From assembly GCA_029251005.1 (NCBI GenBank), contig JAQXEE010000063.1, positions 1 to 35,909 of the forward strand: 35,909 bases of DNA. The letters are read 5' to 3'. Below, in pieces: positions 1 to 7,980 of this stretch (position 1 is its first letter; each line of letters opens with the position of its first letter). The notes under the pieces were generated by a model. That model ran no database searches. It was not told the DNA's origin and worked only from the letters and a program-made list of their open reading frames with translations. Both the position numbers and the translations under genes were made by a program. This DNA is from Flavobacteriales bacterium. Its GTDB lineage: Bacteria > Bacteroidota > Bacteroidia > Flavobacteriales_C > GCA-002722245.

Positions 1-86
1 GAGTTTTGCTACAAACTTAACAGAAGGTATTTGGTGATGGACTTTTCTATAAACTAGTGCTTGCTGTTGCCAAATCTTCCTGGTAG
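1..86 (+). pseudogene. 3' remnant of a transposase gene, probably IS1595 family, frameshifted
   Basis: Frame 1 from base 1 reads EFCYKLNRRY and then runs into a premature stop at 52-54. Dropping back one base at position 30 continues as FGDGLFYKLVLAVAKSSW and stops at TAG 84-86. The joined peptide resembles the C-terminal end of IS1595/ISXO2-type DDE transposases of Bacteroidota (EFCY..NRRYFG..LFDRL pattern, recalled from the family). A single missing T in the TATTTGG stretch would explain the break. Only about 28 codons are visible because the window begins inside the gene. The family call is from memory of the pattern, and the frameshift could also be a sequencing error. Confidence 0.5.
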
Positions 87-141
87 AATAGCGAGGAATC
101 AATAATTTTTACAAATAGATTTTTTTTGTCTGAAAATAAAA

Positions 142-167
142 AAGGGTTTACATATTATAAACCCTTT
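142..167 (-). terminator. Intrinsic terminator of the secreted-protein gene
   Basis: A 9-bp perfect stem (AAGGGTTTA / TAAACCCTT) with a 7-base loop lies just downstream, in minus sense, of the stop at 191. Read on the minus strand it is followed by a T-rich tract (TTTTTTATTTT), as expected of a Rho-independent terminator. Confidence 0.8.
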
Positions 168-190
168 TGAAATTTTTATTACAAAGTATT

Positions 191-1012
191 TTAAATCTTT
201 CTAATTTTACCTTGTTTAGAGTCGTAATTCACAAAATACACACCTCTATCTAAACTTGTTAAATCCACTACTTTACCATAGCCTTTTTTCACAATCATTC
301 CGTGCTCACTCCATACTTCGTACATTGTTTCTGATTGAACACCACCTTCATCTGCAAAAATTAACTGGCTATTTATTTTTTGTGTGTTTTCGTTTGCAAT
401 GAATATTTCTTTAGTTGAAGACCTAATCAATCTTTTCTCCTGAGAATACCTTGGTTTTTTTGAAAAATCAACTTGCTTTATTCTAAAAGTATTTTTTCCT
501 GAGTGAGGTTGAAGCTTAAGTGAATATTTGTTTAAACTAGACAAACCTTTACCGTTTACTTGACCAACTTTAACCCATTTATTCCACCTTTTTTGTTCGA
601 TAACGAACGGTAATTCTCCAGATTCGTTTTTTGTAGTAAAAGAAAACAACCCGTCAGGCGTAACTTCCATACTGGCTATAATGAAAGTACTCGCAGCGAT
701 TAAAACGTCAGGATTTAAAACTCTAGGAGTGCAATCATCTTTATATTCAATTTTAACTTCTACGCCTTCACCTTTTGTCAATTGATAACTCGCAAAATCA
801 ATTTCAAAAGCACTTGAATTGATCTCATCAATTGATTGTTGTCCGTTAACTGTAACGTTAACTACACAAAACCCTACTCCGAAGCTCGCAAAAGGATTTT
901 GAACATACAAGTTTTGACCTTGATAAGTTCCTTCTAATACCATTTGCTGCTGAGCCGAAACTCCAGTAAACACTGATGAGAGAAGTAAAAATAAACCAAA
1001 TATCTTTTTCAT
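191..1012 (-). CDS. Secreted protein with a degenerate T9SS-type C-terminal tail, function unknown
   Basis: The protein has 273 residues. Residues 1-20 form a typical Sec signal peptide (Lys-Lys, hydrophobic core, cleavage near VSA-Q). The middle (about 22-190) shows no family I recognise; it looks beta-rich with two cysteines near 49 and 94. The last 45 residues (YEVWSEHG ... VDLTSLDRGVYFV ... KIRKI) match the pattern of the type A sorting tail used by type IX secretion cargo: a paired beta motif, the L..GVYFV strand and a basic end. The inference is export across the outer membrane by T9SS, with the tail cleaved or used for anchoring. The gene stands alone, diverges from the lipoprotein gene at 1212 and has its own terminator. 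The tail is not a perfect match, so a periplasmic protein is possible. Confidence 0.65.
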   Translation of the reverse strand: MKKIFGLFLLLSSVFTGVSAQQQMVLEGTYQGQNLYVQNPFASFGVGFCVVNVTVNGQQSIDEINSSAFEIDFASYQLTKGEGVEVKIEYKDDCTPRVLNPDVLIAASTFIIASMEVTPDGLFSFTTKNESGELPFVIEQKRWNKWVKVGQVNGKGLSSLNKYSLKLQPHSGKNTFRIKQVDFSKKPRYSQEKRLIRSSTKEIFIANENTQKINSQLIFADEGGVQSETMYEVWSEHGMIVKKGYGKVVDLTSLDRGVYFVNYDSKQGKIRKI

Positions 1013-1158
1013 ACCTTAATTTTTCAAACCCAAATTTTGGTCTTCTTTCTGTAAATAAATACAATTATAATACAATTGATAGGACTTTCAAAAAAATTGG
1101 ACAGTTAATATAATCTTATCTTTTCAATTAAAATGCCAAACTTGTAACCTTTTAATTT

Positions 1159-1166
1159 TACTTTTG
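1159..1166 (+). promoter_or_regulatory. Bacteroidota-type -7 promoter box (TACTTTTG)
   Basis: TACTTTTG fits the TAnnTTTG consensus of the Bacteroidota primary sigma factor and lies about 46 bases before the GTG start at 1212. The nearest upstream TTG (1142-1144) is only 14 bases away, shorter than the usual spacer, so the -33 element is uncertain. Confidence 0.35.
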
Positions 1167-1211
1167 TTAGAAGATATATTTTAACAGTACGTAATCAACA
1201 ACAAAACAAGA

Positions 1212-2903
1212 GTGAAGCGTTTCAATTTACCAAAGAATATTTATAAATTTTCTTTTGTCATGTTAGGCATTATTCTTAATTCATGCAGCACTCCCTCTAA
1301 TTTTGAAACAACACCAAATACTGGAGGAGCTTTTTCCTTTTGCTCTCCCAATAGATTACAACACTTCCATCCAACTTTAATTAGTGACGAAAGCACGTAT
1401 TTAGTTGCTAGTCAAATATTTGAAGGATTAGTTAAGCTAAATCACGAAACATTAAAGACAGAACCATCCATTGCTGAAAAAATAAGCTTTGATCAAAAAA
1501 AATTCATTTATACTTTTAAAATAAAAGAAAGTATTTACTTTCATGACAGTCCTTGTTTTATAAACGGAAAAGGCAGGGAACTTAATGCAGACGACATTAT
1601 TTATACTTTTAAAAACCTTTGCACAAAACAGCTAGTAAACTCTGCTTACCATACAGTTTTAAAAGGAGTCGTTAAAGGAGTCGAAGATTATTTCATGGGC
1701 CAATCAGATAACATATCAGGTATTAGAAAGATTGACAACTCAACAATTGAAATTGAACTTCATCGTCCAAATGGACTTTTCTTGAGGAAATTAACGGGAA
1801 TCAACTTCTCAATAGTAGCAAAAGAGGCTTTACAAAAATATGGTATTGAAAACAATGTTGGCACAGGTCCTTTCATCCCACTAAAATTTGACAAATACAA
1901 TGATCAACAAATTTTAATCAAAAATTTGAACTACCACGGAATAGACAAAGAAGGGAATAAATTACCCTATTTAGACTCCATAAAAATCACTTTCGACACA
2001 AGCTTAAAAGAACAAATAAAGTTAGTTGTAGATAAAAAACTGAGCACTGTATTAAACTTACCTTTTAAGGCAGTTAAAAGAATTATTAGAAATAATAAAA
2101 ATAAATTCGATAAGGAAGTAAAAATGCAGAACGCTCCGTTTTTATCAAGTCATTTCATTGAATTTAATATCAATAAGGGCATCTTAAAAAATAAACACTT
2201 AAGAAAAGCAATTAATTACGGACTAAACAAACAGGAGTTAACTTTTAAGGTCTTTGGTGAAACCCGTGGGAAAACTGGTAATGCTGGGATTTCCCATCCT
2301 AATTTAATTAACTACCGTAAGAATGGTGTTAATGGTTATTCTTTCAATCTAGACTCTGCAAAATCTCATTTGAAACTAGCAAGATTAGACTCTAACTCTT
2401 TAGATATAGAATTAGACATCAGTCAAGATGATTATAAAGCTTTGAGTATTGCAGATGAAATAAGGTTTCAATTAGGCCAAAACCTAGGACTTAACATTAA
2501 GATTAATGTTGTTCCACAAAGGTACAAACTAGAAAAATCGAGATATGCAAAAGGGGATATGTACATATCTAACGTAACAGCAAATTATCCTAGCCCAGAA
2601 GGCTTCTTAAATATTTTTTACGGAAAAACTGTTCCTAAATCTTTAAACACCCCTTCTTATCCTAACACCACCCGTTTCATCAATAGGGACTTTGATAGAA
2701 TGATGGATAGAGCAAGAAGATCTATAGATGAAGAGAATGCAAATCAAAGTTTTGCAGCAGCAGAGAGGCTTCTAATGGATGAGTGCCCTATTGCTATGCT
2801 TTGGTATGAAGAAACAAATCGTTTAATAGACAGTCAGGTTAAAAATTTCACATTAAATAAACTACAACTCCTATCTTTTTCAAAGGTTTATATTTCAAAA
2901 TAA
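1212..2903 (+). CDS. ABC-transporter substrate-binding lipoprotein, peptide/OppA-like (SBP_bac_5)
   Basis: The protein has 563 residues from a GTG start; no in-frame ATG precedes the lipobox. Residues 1-25 form a lipoprotein signal (hydrophobic stretch ending LNSC, lipidated Cys25). The rest follows the family 5 solute-binding fold: an N-terminal SDE.TYLVASQIFEGLVKL segment (about 59-77), the ELNADDIIYTF motif (about 122-132), an RKAINYG motif (about 330-336) and a C-terminal part that ends by describing the second lobe. Family members bind oligopeptides, dipeptides, nickel or heme for an ABC importer. No permease or ATPase gene lies within the window, so the partner is unknown. No acidic residues follow the lipidated Cys, so surface export by the Bacteroidota lipoprotein export signal is not expected. 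Family assignment is firm; the substrate cannot be told. Confidence 0.85.
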   Translation: MKRFNLPKNIYKFSFVMLGIILNSCSTPSNFETTPNTGGAFSFCSPNRLQHFHPTLISDESTYLVASQIFEGLVKLNHETLKTEPSIAEKISFDQKKFIYTFKIKESIYFHDSPCFINGKGRELNADDIIYTFKNLCTKQLVNSAYHTVLKGVVKGVEDYFMGQSDNISGIRKIDNSTIEIELHRPNGLFLRKLTGINFSIVAKEALQKYGIENNVGTGPFIPLKFDKYNDQQILIKNLNYHGIDKEGNKLPYLDSIKITFDTSLKEQIKLVVDKKLSTVLNLPFKAVKRIIRNNKNKFDKEVKMQNAPFLSSHFIEFNINKGILKNKHLRKAINYGLNKQELTFKVFGETRGKTGNAGISHPNLINYRKNGVNGYSFNLDSAKSHLKLARLDSNSLDIELDISQDDYKALSIADEIRFQLGQNLGLNIKINVVPQRYKLEKSRYAKGDMYISNVTANYPSPEGFLNIFYGKTVPKSLNTPSYPNTTRFINRDFDRMMDRARRSIDEENANQSFAAAERLLMDECPIAMLWYEETNRLIDSQVKNFTLNKLQLLSFSKVYISK

Positions 2904-3559
2904 TCTGACATTACATTTTATTAATTAATGTCAAAAATAAATGGAAGTTTTGGCCTTAAATGATGTTCCTCCAAATAACATCTAATCCTCAGTATATCCA
3001 TATTATTAATCCTAGTGACAATATCATTATAACTGATCACAAACTAGTACCTTCACTTGAATTATAAAGATATGTGTACTTAGTAGATTTATAAAACAAA
3101 CTTCTAATTTAACTATTCTGGAACAAGTGGAGCGTTTTATAAAACTGGACTAATTATATTAAAATACCAACAACACAACTAAGAATAGGTCTTCCTTGTG
3201 ATTTAGCACTTATTCTTTTTTAAACATAATAAAAGTATTAAACCCTCCGCATTACCTTTTTTGATTTTTTTTTGATATTTCGCTTTAGAGATAACACCTA
3301 ATAATATTACACAAAAAAGTTGTATCGCCAAAAAACAAGGTACAACATGAGGAAAGCAATCTAATCAAAAATCTTTCAAATTTAAAAAACATGTATAACT
3401 CCGCGCACCATCTATCAACTAGTTAATTAGAGTCTCTAAAAAAAGACTCTTCTAAATCACCTCTAATCCGTTAAAATATAGGAAACAATTAAAAGCTTAT
3501 TCAATTTACAATGGTTTTAACCTTTTTTAATTTTTACTTTTACTTAGACCTTAAATGAA
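2904..3559. other. 656-base gene-free region with several inverted repeats
   Basis: No convincing coding frame is present on either strand. The region holds an 8-bp inverted repeat just after the lipoprotein gene (2906-2933, no T-run), a minus-sense terminator-like hairpin (3313-3346), a 7-bp hairpin (AGAGTCT / AGACTCT, about 3429-3450), a possible minus-strand promoter (CAA 3502-3504 and AAAATATA 3473-3480, reading TTG-N21-TATATTTT on minus), and a T-rich element before aguA (3535-3542). It could carry a minus-strand RNA of about 150 nt or be decayed DNA. Confidence 0.5.
3313..3346 (-). terminator. Terminator-like hairpin on the minus strand with no annotated gene before it
   Basis: Read on minus, GTTGTACC and GATACAAC pair (8 bp with one G-T wobble) around a 12-base loop and are followed by TTTTTT. 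This is a good intrinsic-terminator layout, yet no gene on the minus strand ends here, so it may close a small RNA starting near 3466. Confidence 0.35.
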
Positions 3560-4561
3560 ATGAAATCATTTTTCCCAGCTGAATGGAATAATCAAGACGC
3601 TATAGTTATCGCCTGGCCAACTGAGCATACGGATTGGCATTCAAATTTATTAGATACTCAAAGGACCGTAACCAAAATTATAGATCAAATTTCTGATCAT
3701 CAGAAAATAATTCTTCTACATCATCAGGCAACCAGCTATCCATTTCGAAAATTAAACAACAATATTCACATATTCCACTTAAATTACGATGACACCTGGA
3801 CACGTGATTTCATTGGCATTTCGACATACGATAATGGGCATCCAATTTTTAACAACTTTGAATTTAACGCTTGGGGAAATAAATTTAAAAACAAGAACGA
3901 TAATAAAGTCAACATTCAACTTAATTCGCTTCTATCTAAGAATACAGAGATGATAAATCATTCAAATATAATTCTTGAAGGAGGATCAATTGAGAGTAAT
4001 GGCAATGGAATTGTTTTAACAACGGAAAAATGTCTTCTCAATAAAAACAGAAATAATAACTTAAATAAAAAAGAAATCGAGTCCTATTTAAAATCTACAC
4101 TTTTAATTGATGAAATTATTTGGCTTTCACACGGAGTAATAAAAGGAGACGACACTGACGCTCACATTGATACACTTGCAAGATTTTGTAATCAAGATAC
4201 AATAGCATATTCAATTGACAGTAGTTCTGAATTAATTGCCATGGAAGAAGAACTACAAACTTTGACTCAATCGAATTCAAAAAAATTCAATTTGATACCA
4301 TTACCTATACCCAACTATACTTTAAAAGGTAAAAGACTTCCTGCAACTTACACTAATTTCCTAATTACTAACAACAAAGTTCTCGTTCCCGTTTACAATA
4401 AACCCGAGGATGAATTCGCCATCAAACAATTTAAATCATGTTTTAATACTAGGGAAGTTGTGCCTATAAATTGCGAAGCCTTGATAAGGCAAGGAGGATC
4501 ATTACATTGTTTAACAATGCAATTACCTGAGGGATTTTTAAACTTAGCTTTACTTTCATGA
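3560..4561 (+). CDS. aguA: Agmatine deiminase (agmatine iminohydrolase)
   Basis: The protein has 333 residues and is a full-length member of the PAD-like guanidino-modifying superfamily. It would convert agmatine to N-carbamoylputrescine and ammonia in the cytoplasm. Visible motifs in order are PAEWNNQDAIVIAWP at the N-terminus, DTWTRDF (78-84), ILEGGSIESNG (138-148), the substrate-binding GDDTDAHID (196-204) and the catalytic GGSLHC with nucleophile Cys317. A nearby upstream ATG (3555) is in another frame and stops at once, so 3560 is the start. The stop overlaps the aguB start (ATGA), giving translational coupling and a two-step putrescine route. Arginine decarboxylase, which would supply agmatine, is not in the window. 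A peptidyl-arginine deiminase role is less likely given aguB next door. Confidence 0.92.
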   Translation: MKSFFPAEWNNQDAIVIAWPTEHTDWHSNLLDTQRTVTKIIDQISDHQKIILLHHQATSYPFRKLNNNIHIFHLNYDDTWTRDFIGISTYDNGHPIFNNFEFNAWGNKFKNKNDNKVNIQLNSLLSKNTEMINHSNIILEGGSIESNGNGIVLTTEKCLLNKNRNNNLNKKEIESYLKSTLLIDEIIWLSHGVIKGDDTDAHIDTLARFCNQDTIAYSIDSSSELIAMEEELQTLTQSNSKKFNLIPLPIPNYTLKGKRLPATYTNFLITNNKVLVPVYNKPEDEFAIKQFKSCFNTREVVPINCEALIRQGGSLHCLTMQLPEGFLNLALLS

Positions 4562-5439
4562 ACACTATCAAGACCGGAATAATTCAGATGAGAAACTCAG
4601 ATAGTATTTCTGAAAATCAATCATACATTAAAACTGAATCTAAAAAACTTAAAAATGAAGGAAGCCAGCTTATTATTTTACAAGAACTACACGATACAAA
4701 ATATTTTTGCCAATCTGAAAATGTAGCTCATTTTGATTTAGCGATTCCTATACCAAGCGACAATACGAACTTCTACAGTAAACTGGCAAAAGAAACTCAA
4801 ACGGTAATTGTCACCTCACTTTTCGAAAAAAGAGCTCCTGGTATTTACCATAATACAGCTGTAGTGTTTGACTCCGACGGTAGTATTGCTGGGAAATATC
4901 GTAAAATGCATATACCTGATGATCCTGGATATTATGAGAAATTTTATTTCACACCAGGGGATTTAGGTTTTAATCCTATTCAGACCTCACTTGGTAAGCT
5001 TGGCGTTTTAATATGTTGGGATCAATGGTATCCCGAAGCAGCAAGAATAATGACCTTAAAAGGAGCTGAGTTATTAATTTACCCAACTGCAATTGGATTT
5101 GACAACGATGACACCCAAGCTGAAAAAAACAGACAAATAGAGGCGTGGAAAACGATTCAAAAATCGCATGCTATCACAAACGGAATACCGGTCATTACTG
5201 TAAATCGAAGTGGATTTGAAAAAAACACAGAATCAGATAGTCTTGGAATTTCATTTTGGGGAAATTCTTTTGTAGCGGGCCCTCAAGGAGAAATACTATT
5301 CGAGGCAGATATTAATCCTATTTCAAAGGTTATTGATATTGACCTAAATAGTTCAGAACAAGTCAGAAGATGGTGGCCCTTTTTAAGAGATCGAAGAATT
5401 GAGGATTATGATGAAATATTAGAAAGATATATTGACTGA
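4558..5439 (+). CDS. aguB: N-carbamoylputrescine amidase (nitrilase superfamily)
   Basis: The protein has 293 residues. It carries the nitrilase-fold catalytic triad: Glu43 (QELHD), Lys116 (YRKMHIPDD) and Cys153 (ICWDQWYPEA). The DDPGYYEKFYF segment after the Lys is typical of AguB rather than of general omega-amidases. It hydrolyses N-carbamoylputrescine to putrescine, carbon dioxide and ammonia. The ATG overlaps the aguA stop by four bases, and the operon ends at the strong hairpin at 5441-5480. The product should feed polyamine pools such as putrescine, homospermidine or carboxyspermidine; no spermidine-forming enzyme is present here. Confidence 0.93.
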   Translation: MNTIKTGIIQMRNSDSISENQSYIKTESKKLKNEGSQLIILQELHDTKYFCQSENVAHFDLAIPIPSDNTNFYSKLAKETQTVIVTSLFEKRAPGIYHNTAVVFDSDGSIAGKYRKMHIPDDPGYYEKFYFTPGDLGFNPIQTSLGKLGVLICWDQWYPEAARIMTLKGAELLIYPTAIGFDNDDTQAEKNRQIEAWKTIQKSHAITNGIPVITVNRSGFEKNTESDSLGISFWGNSFVAGPQGEILFEADINPISKVIDIDLNSSEQVRRWWPFLRDRRIEDYDEILERYID

Positions 5440-5440
5440 T

Positions 5441-5480
5441 TATAAAAAGCCTCTTATTTAAAAATAAGAGGCTTTTTATA
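5441..5480. terminator. Bidirectional intrinsic terminator
   Basis: A long near-perfect inverted repeat (TATAAAAAGCCTCTTATTT and its complement) has A-runs on the left and T-runs on the right arm, so it ends transcription both from aguB (+) and from the convergent gene at 5493 (-). Confidence 0.93.
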
Positions 5481-5492
5481 ATTTTTTAATAT

Positions 5493-5915
5493 CTATAAAT
5501 CGTCTGGACTTGGCGCTACAGCGATTTTCTTCTTTGGTGGCTTGATGGATTTAACAAAAATAATATTTACAATTTCTCCATCAACAGTAATTCTTGACTT
5601 AGAAATTCCATTGGAAATAACCGCTTTCTCGTCGTGTTTCCAATGCTTCGTGAATATTTGATAACTACCATCTTCATTTTTTATGTACATCTGAGTAACT
5701 GCACCTTTTTCAACCTGTACCTTACCCAATACACATTCAGCCGTAGTACCTTGACGGAATGTAATTACAACATTTTCATACCAACCATCTTTAACAATAT
5801 TAGCACCCCTTTCTTCAAACTTTTTTGAATAAGCATCATAACAATTACCACCATCTCCTGCAAAAACTCCTGTTGAAGCAGCCACTAAAAATAGACTTAA
5901 TACTAATTTTCTCAT
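5493..5915 (-). CDS. Small exported protein, function unknown
   Basis: The protein has 140 residues from ATG at 5915. A TTG nine bases earlier also opens the frame, but the ATG has the A-rich leader usual here and begins the signal peptide cleanly (MRKLVLSLF...VFA). The mature part (from about residue 20) is small and basic, has Cys near 25 and 60 that could form a disulfide, and ends in a Pro/Lys-rich tail (KPPKKK...PSPDDL). I do not recognise a family. It is monocistronic, convergent with aguB, and shares the bidirectional terminator. Probable location is the periplasm. Confidence 0.7.
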   Translation of the reverse strand: MRKLVLSLFLVAASTGVFAGDGGNCYDAYSKKFEERGANIVKDGWYENVVITFRQGTTAECVLGKVQVEKGAVTQMYIKNEDGSYQIFTKHWKHDEKAVISNGISKSRITVDGEIVNIIFVKSIKPPKKKIAVAPSPDDL

Positions 5916-5985
5916 TTCTTTCAATTTAATTTTAACTCACCTTAAACAAAAGACTTGCCAAAAAAAGGTACTTACTAATCATCGG

Positions 5986-6013
5986 TAAAATTAACAAATA
6001 ATTGTTAATTTTA
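5986..6013. repeat. 11-bp perfect inverted repeat between divergent genes
   Basis: TAAAATTAACA and TGTTAATTTTA flank a 6-base centre (AATAAT). It lies between the divergent starts at 5915 and 6108, about 70-95 bases from each, so it could be an operator serving either gene. No T-run follows beyond the stem itself. AT-rich palindromes do arise by chance. Confidence 0.4.
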
Positions 6014-6107
6014 ACCACTTATCAGATAGCAAGCAATATTTAACAAAAAAAACATTCAAAATATAGTATTTGAATAAGCCTTTATTAGTTTTAAAAAAAC
6101 ATATTTT

Positions 6108-7646
6108 ATGCTAATAAAAACTTTTGGGGGCGCAGTTCAAGGAGTTGATGCAACTTTAATAACAGTAGAGGTCTCTGTTTCAAAAGGAATAAAATTCTTC
6201 TTAGTTGGTCTTCCTGACAAAGCAGTTCAAGAAGCCGAAATCAGAATTGACACAGCATTAAGAAATACAGAATATAAAAGACCAGGAAAAAAAATTGTCA
6301 TTAACATGGCTCCAGCAGACCTTAAAAAAGAGGGTGCCGCTTATGACCTTCCAATTGCCATAGGTATTCTTGGCGCCTCTGAGCAAATTAATAACGAATA
6401 CCTAGATCAATATATAATTATGGGAGAACTCTCCCTTGACGGCACACTACAACCAATTAAAGGAGCCTTACCCATAGCTATCCTAGCTAGAGAGAAAGGG
6501 TTTAAGGGAATTCTTCTTCCTAAACCAAATGCAATAGAGGCTGCCATCGTTGGAGATATAAATGTTTTTGGCTTTAATAATATTAATGAAGTAATTAAAT
6601 TCACTAACGACCCCAGTAAATTTAACCCAACAAAAATCAATACTAGAGATCAATTCTTTGACAGTATTGACAATCCTGATTTTGACTTTTCGGATGTAAA
6701 AGGTCAAGAAAACATTAAAAGGGCAATGGAAATAGCCGCAGCTGGAGGGCACAACTTAATATTAATAGGTCCGCCAGGTGCTGGAAAAACGATGTTAGCA
6801 AAAAGGTTTTCTTCTATTCTGCCACCGATGACTTTACATGAAGCGTTGGAAACTACAAAGATTCACTCTGTAGCAGGTAAACTAAAAGGAGACATTGGAC
6901 TTGTTGCCCAGCGTCCTTTCAGAAGTCCCCACCACACAATATCGGATGTGGCATTAATTGGCGGCGGTACAAATCCACAACCAGGTGAAGTATCGATGGC
7001 ACATAATGGAGTTTTATTTTTAGATGAATTACCTGAGTTTAAAAGAACAGCGTTAGAAGTTCTTCGACAACCATTAGAGGATCGATATGTTTCAATTTCA
7101 AGAGCCAAATTTACAGTTGACTACCCTGCTAGTCTTATGTTAATAGCAAGCATGAATCCTTGCCCTTGTGGGTATTATAATCATCCCGAAAAAGATTGCA
7201 TTTGCCCCGGAGGAGCTGTACAAAAATACCTCAACAAAATTTCAGGACCACTTTTAGATCGTATTGATTTACACGTCGAAGTAACTCCTGTATCTTTCGA
7301 TGAACTAGCAGATATCAAGCCTGCTGAGAAAAGCACTAAAATTCGTGTTCGTGTTTTAAAAGCAAGAGAAATTCAAAATGAAAGATTTAAAGCCCACAAA
7401 ACAATCCATTCTAATGCTCAAATGACTAGCCAACAATTAAAAAACTCTTGTATTCTTTCTGAACAATGTAAGAATCTTTTAAAAAATGCGATGAATAAAC
7501 TTGACTTATCCGCAAGAGCTTATAACCGAATTTTAAAAGTGGCACGAACAATTGCTGATTTGGATAGCTATGAAAATATACAAACCAACCATATAGCCGA
7601 AGCTATACAATATAGAAGTTTAGACCGTGACGGCTGGGCAGGTTAA
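6108..7646 (+). CDS. YifB/ComM-family magnesium-chelatase-like AAA+ ATPase
   Basis: The protein has 512 residues, the usual length. The N-terminal ChlI-like/Lon-protease-like domain covers about 1-165; the AAA+ core has Walker A GPPGAGKT (221-228) and Walker B LFLDELPEF (303-311); a cysteine cluster PCPCGYYN..DCICP (351-367) may bind metal; a C-terminal Mg_chelatase_C domain (about 405-505) ends in YRSLDRDGW. In gamma-proteobacteria ComM is a hexameric branch-migration helicase that helps integrate DNA taken up by natural transformation. Whether the same holds in this lineage is inference. It is a single gene with no partner beside it. Confidence 0.92.
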   Translation: MLIKTFGGAVQGVDATLITVEVSVSKGIKFFLVGLPDKAVQEAEIRIDTALRNTEYKRPGKKIVINMAPADLKKEGAAYDLPIAIGILGASEQINNEYLDQYIIMGELSLDGTLQPIKGALPIAILAREKGFKGILLPKPNAIEAAIVGDINVFGFNNINEVIKFTNDPSKFNPTKINTRDQFFDSIDNPDFDFSDVKGQENIKRAMEIAAAGGHNLILIGPPGAGKTMLAKRFSSILPPMTLHEALETTKIHSVAGKLKGDIGLVAQRPFRSPHHTISDVALIGGGTNPQPGEVSMAHNGVLFLDELPEFKRTALEVLRQPLEDRYVSISRAKFTVDYPASLMLIASMNPCPCGYYNHPEKDCICPGGAVQKYLNKISGPLLDRIDLHVEVTPVSFDELADIKPAEKSTKIRVRVLKAREIQNERFKAHKTIHSNAQMTSQQLKNSCILSEQCKNLLKNAMNKLDLSARAYNRILKVARTIADLDSYENIQTNHIAEAIQYRSLDRDGWAG

Positions 7647-7980
7647 CAGAACTAAATTTACATCATCCTAAAAATAAAGACATAAATTTACGCGCATTAA
7701 GACTCAAGAAACACGAGTAAATATGATTTAAGAACTAATACTTTTTTAACCTCTAGCAAAAAATTGAATCTATATTTATGAGATTAATAAGCAAAACATT
7801 TATAATGGATATTAGCGTGATATATTTACTATATAAAACCCTATCTACCAATAAATTTTTAACCACTCAAACTCTCTCTTGTTAAAATGAATTAGGTAAC
7901 TCTTCTATAGGAGTTTAAATCAATTATCCTTAATGGAATCAAAATCTAACCCTGAATAAATAAGAAAAGAATGGAGAATT
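7647..7980. other. 334-base gene-free spacer
   Basis: It lies between the 3' ends of two convergent genes. I see only a short 5-bp hairpin (AACTC/GAGTT, 7898-7915) and no T-run terminator, tRNA or credible coding frame. Confidence 0.6.

Noticed and set aside
2906-2933. Inverted repeat TGACATTA/TAATGTCA just after the binding-protein gene
   Set aside because: An 8-bp stem without a T-run after it, in very AT-rich sequence; too weak to call a terminator.
6407-7108. Several minus-strand frames inside the ComM-like ATPase gene
   Set aside because: They are shadows of a firmly identified gene whose domains fill the whole opposite strand.
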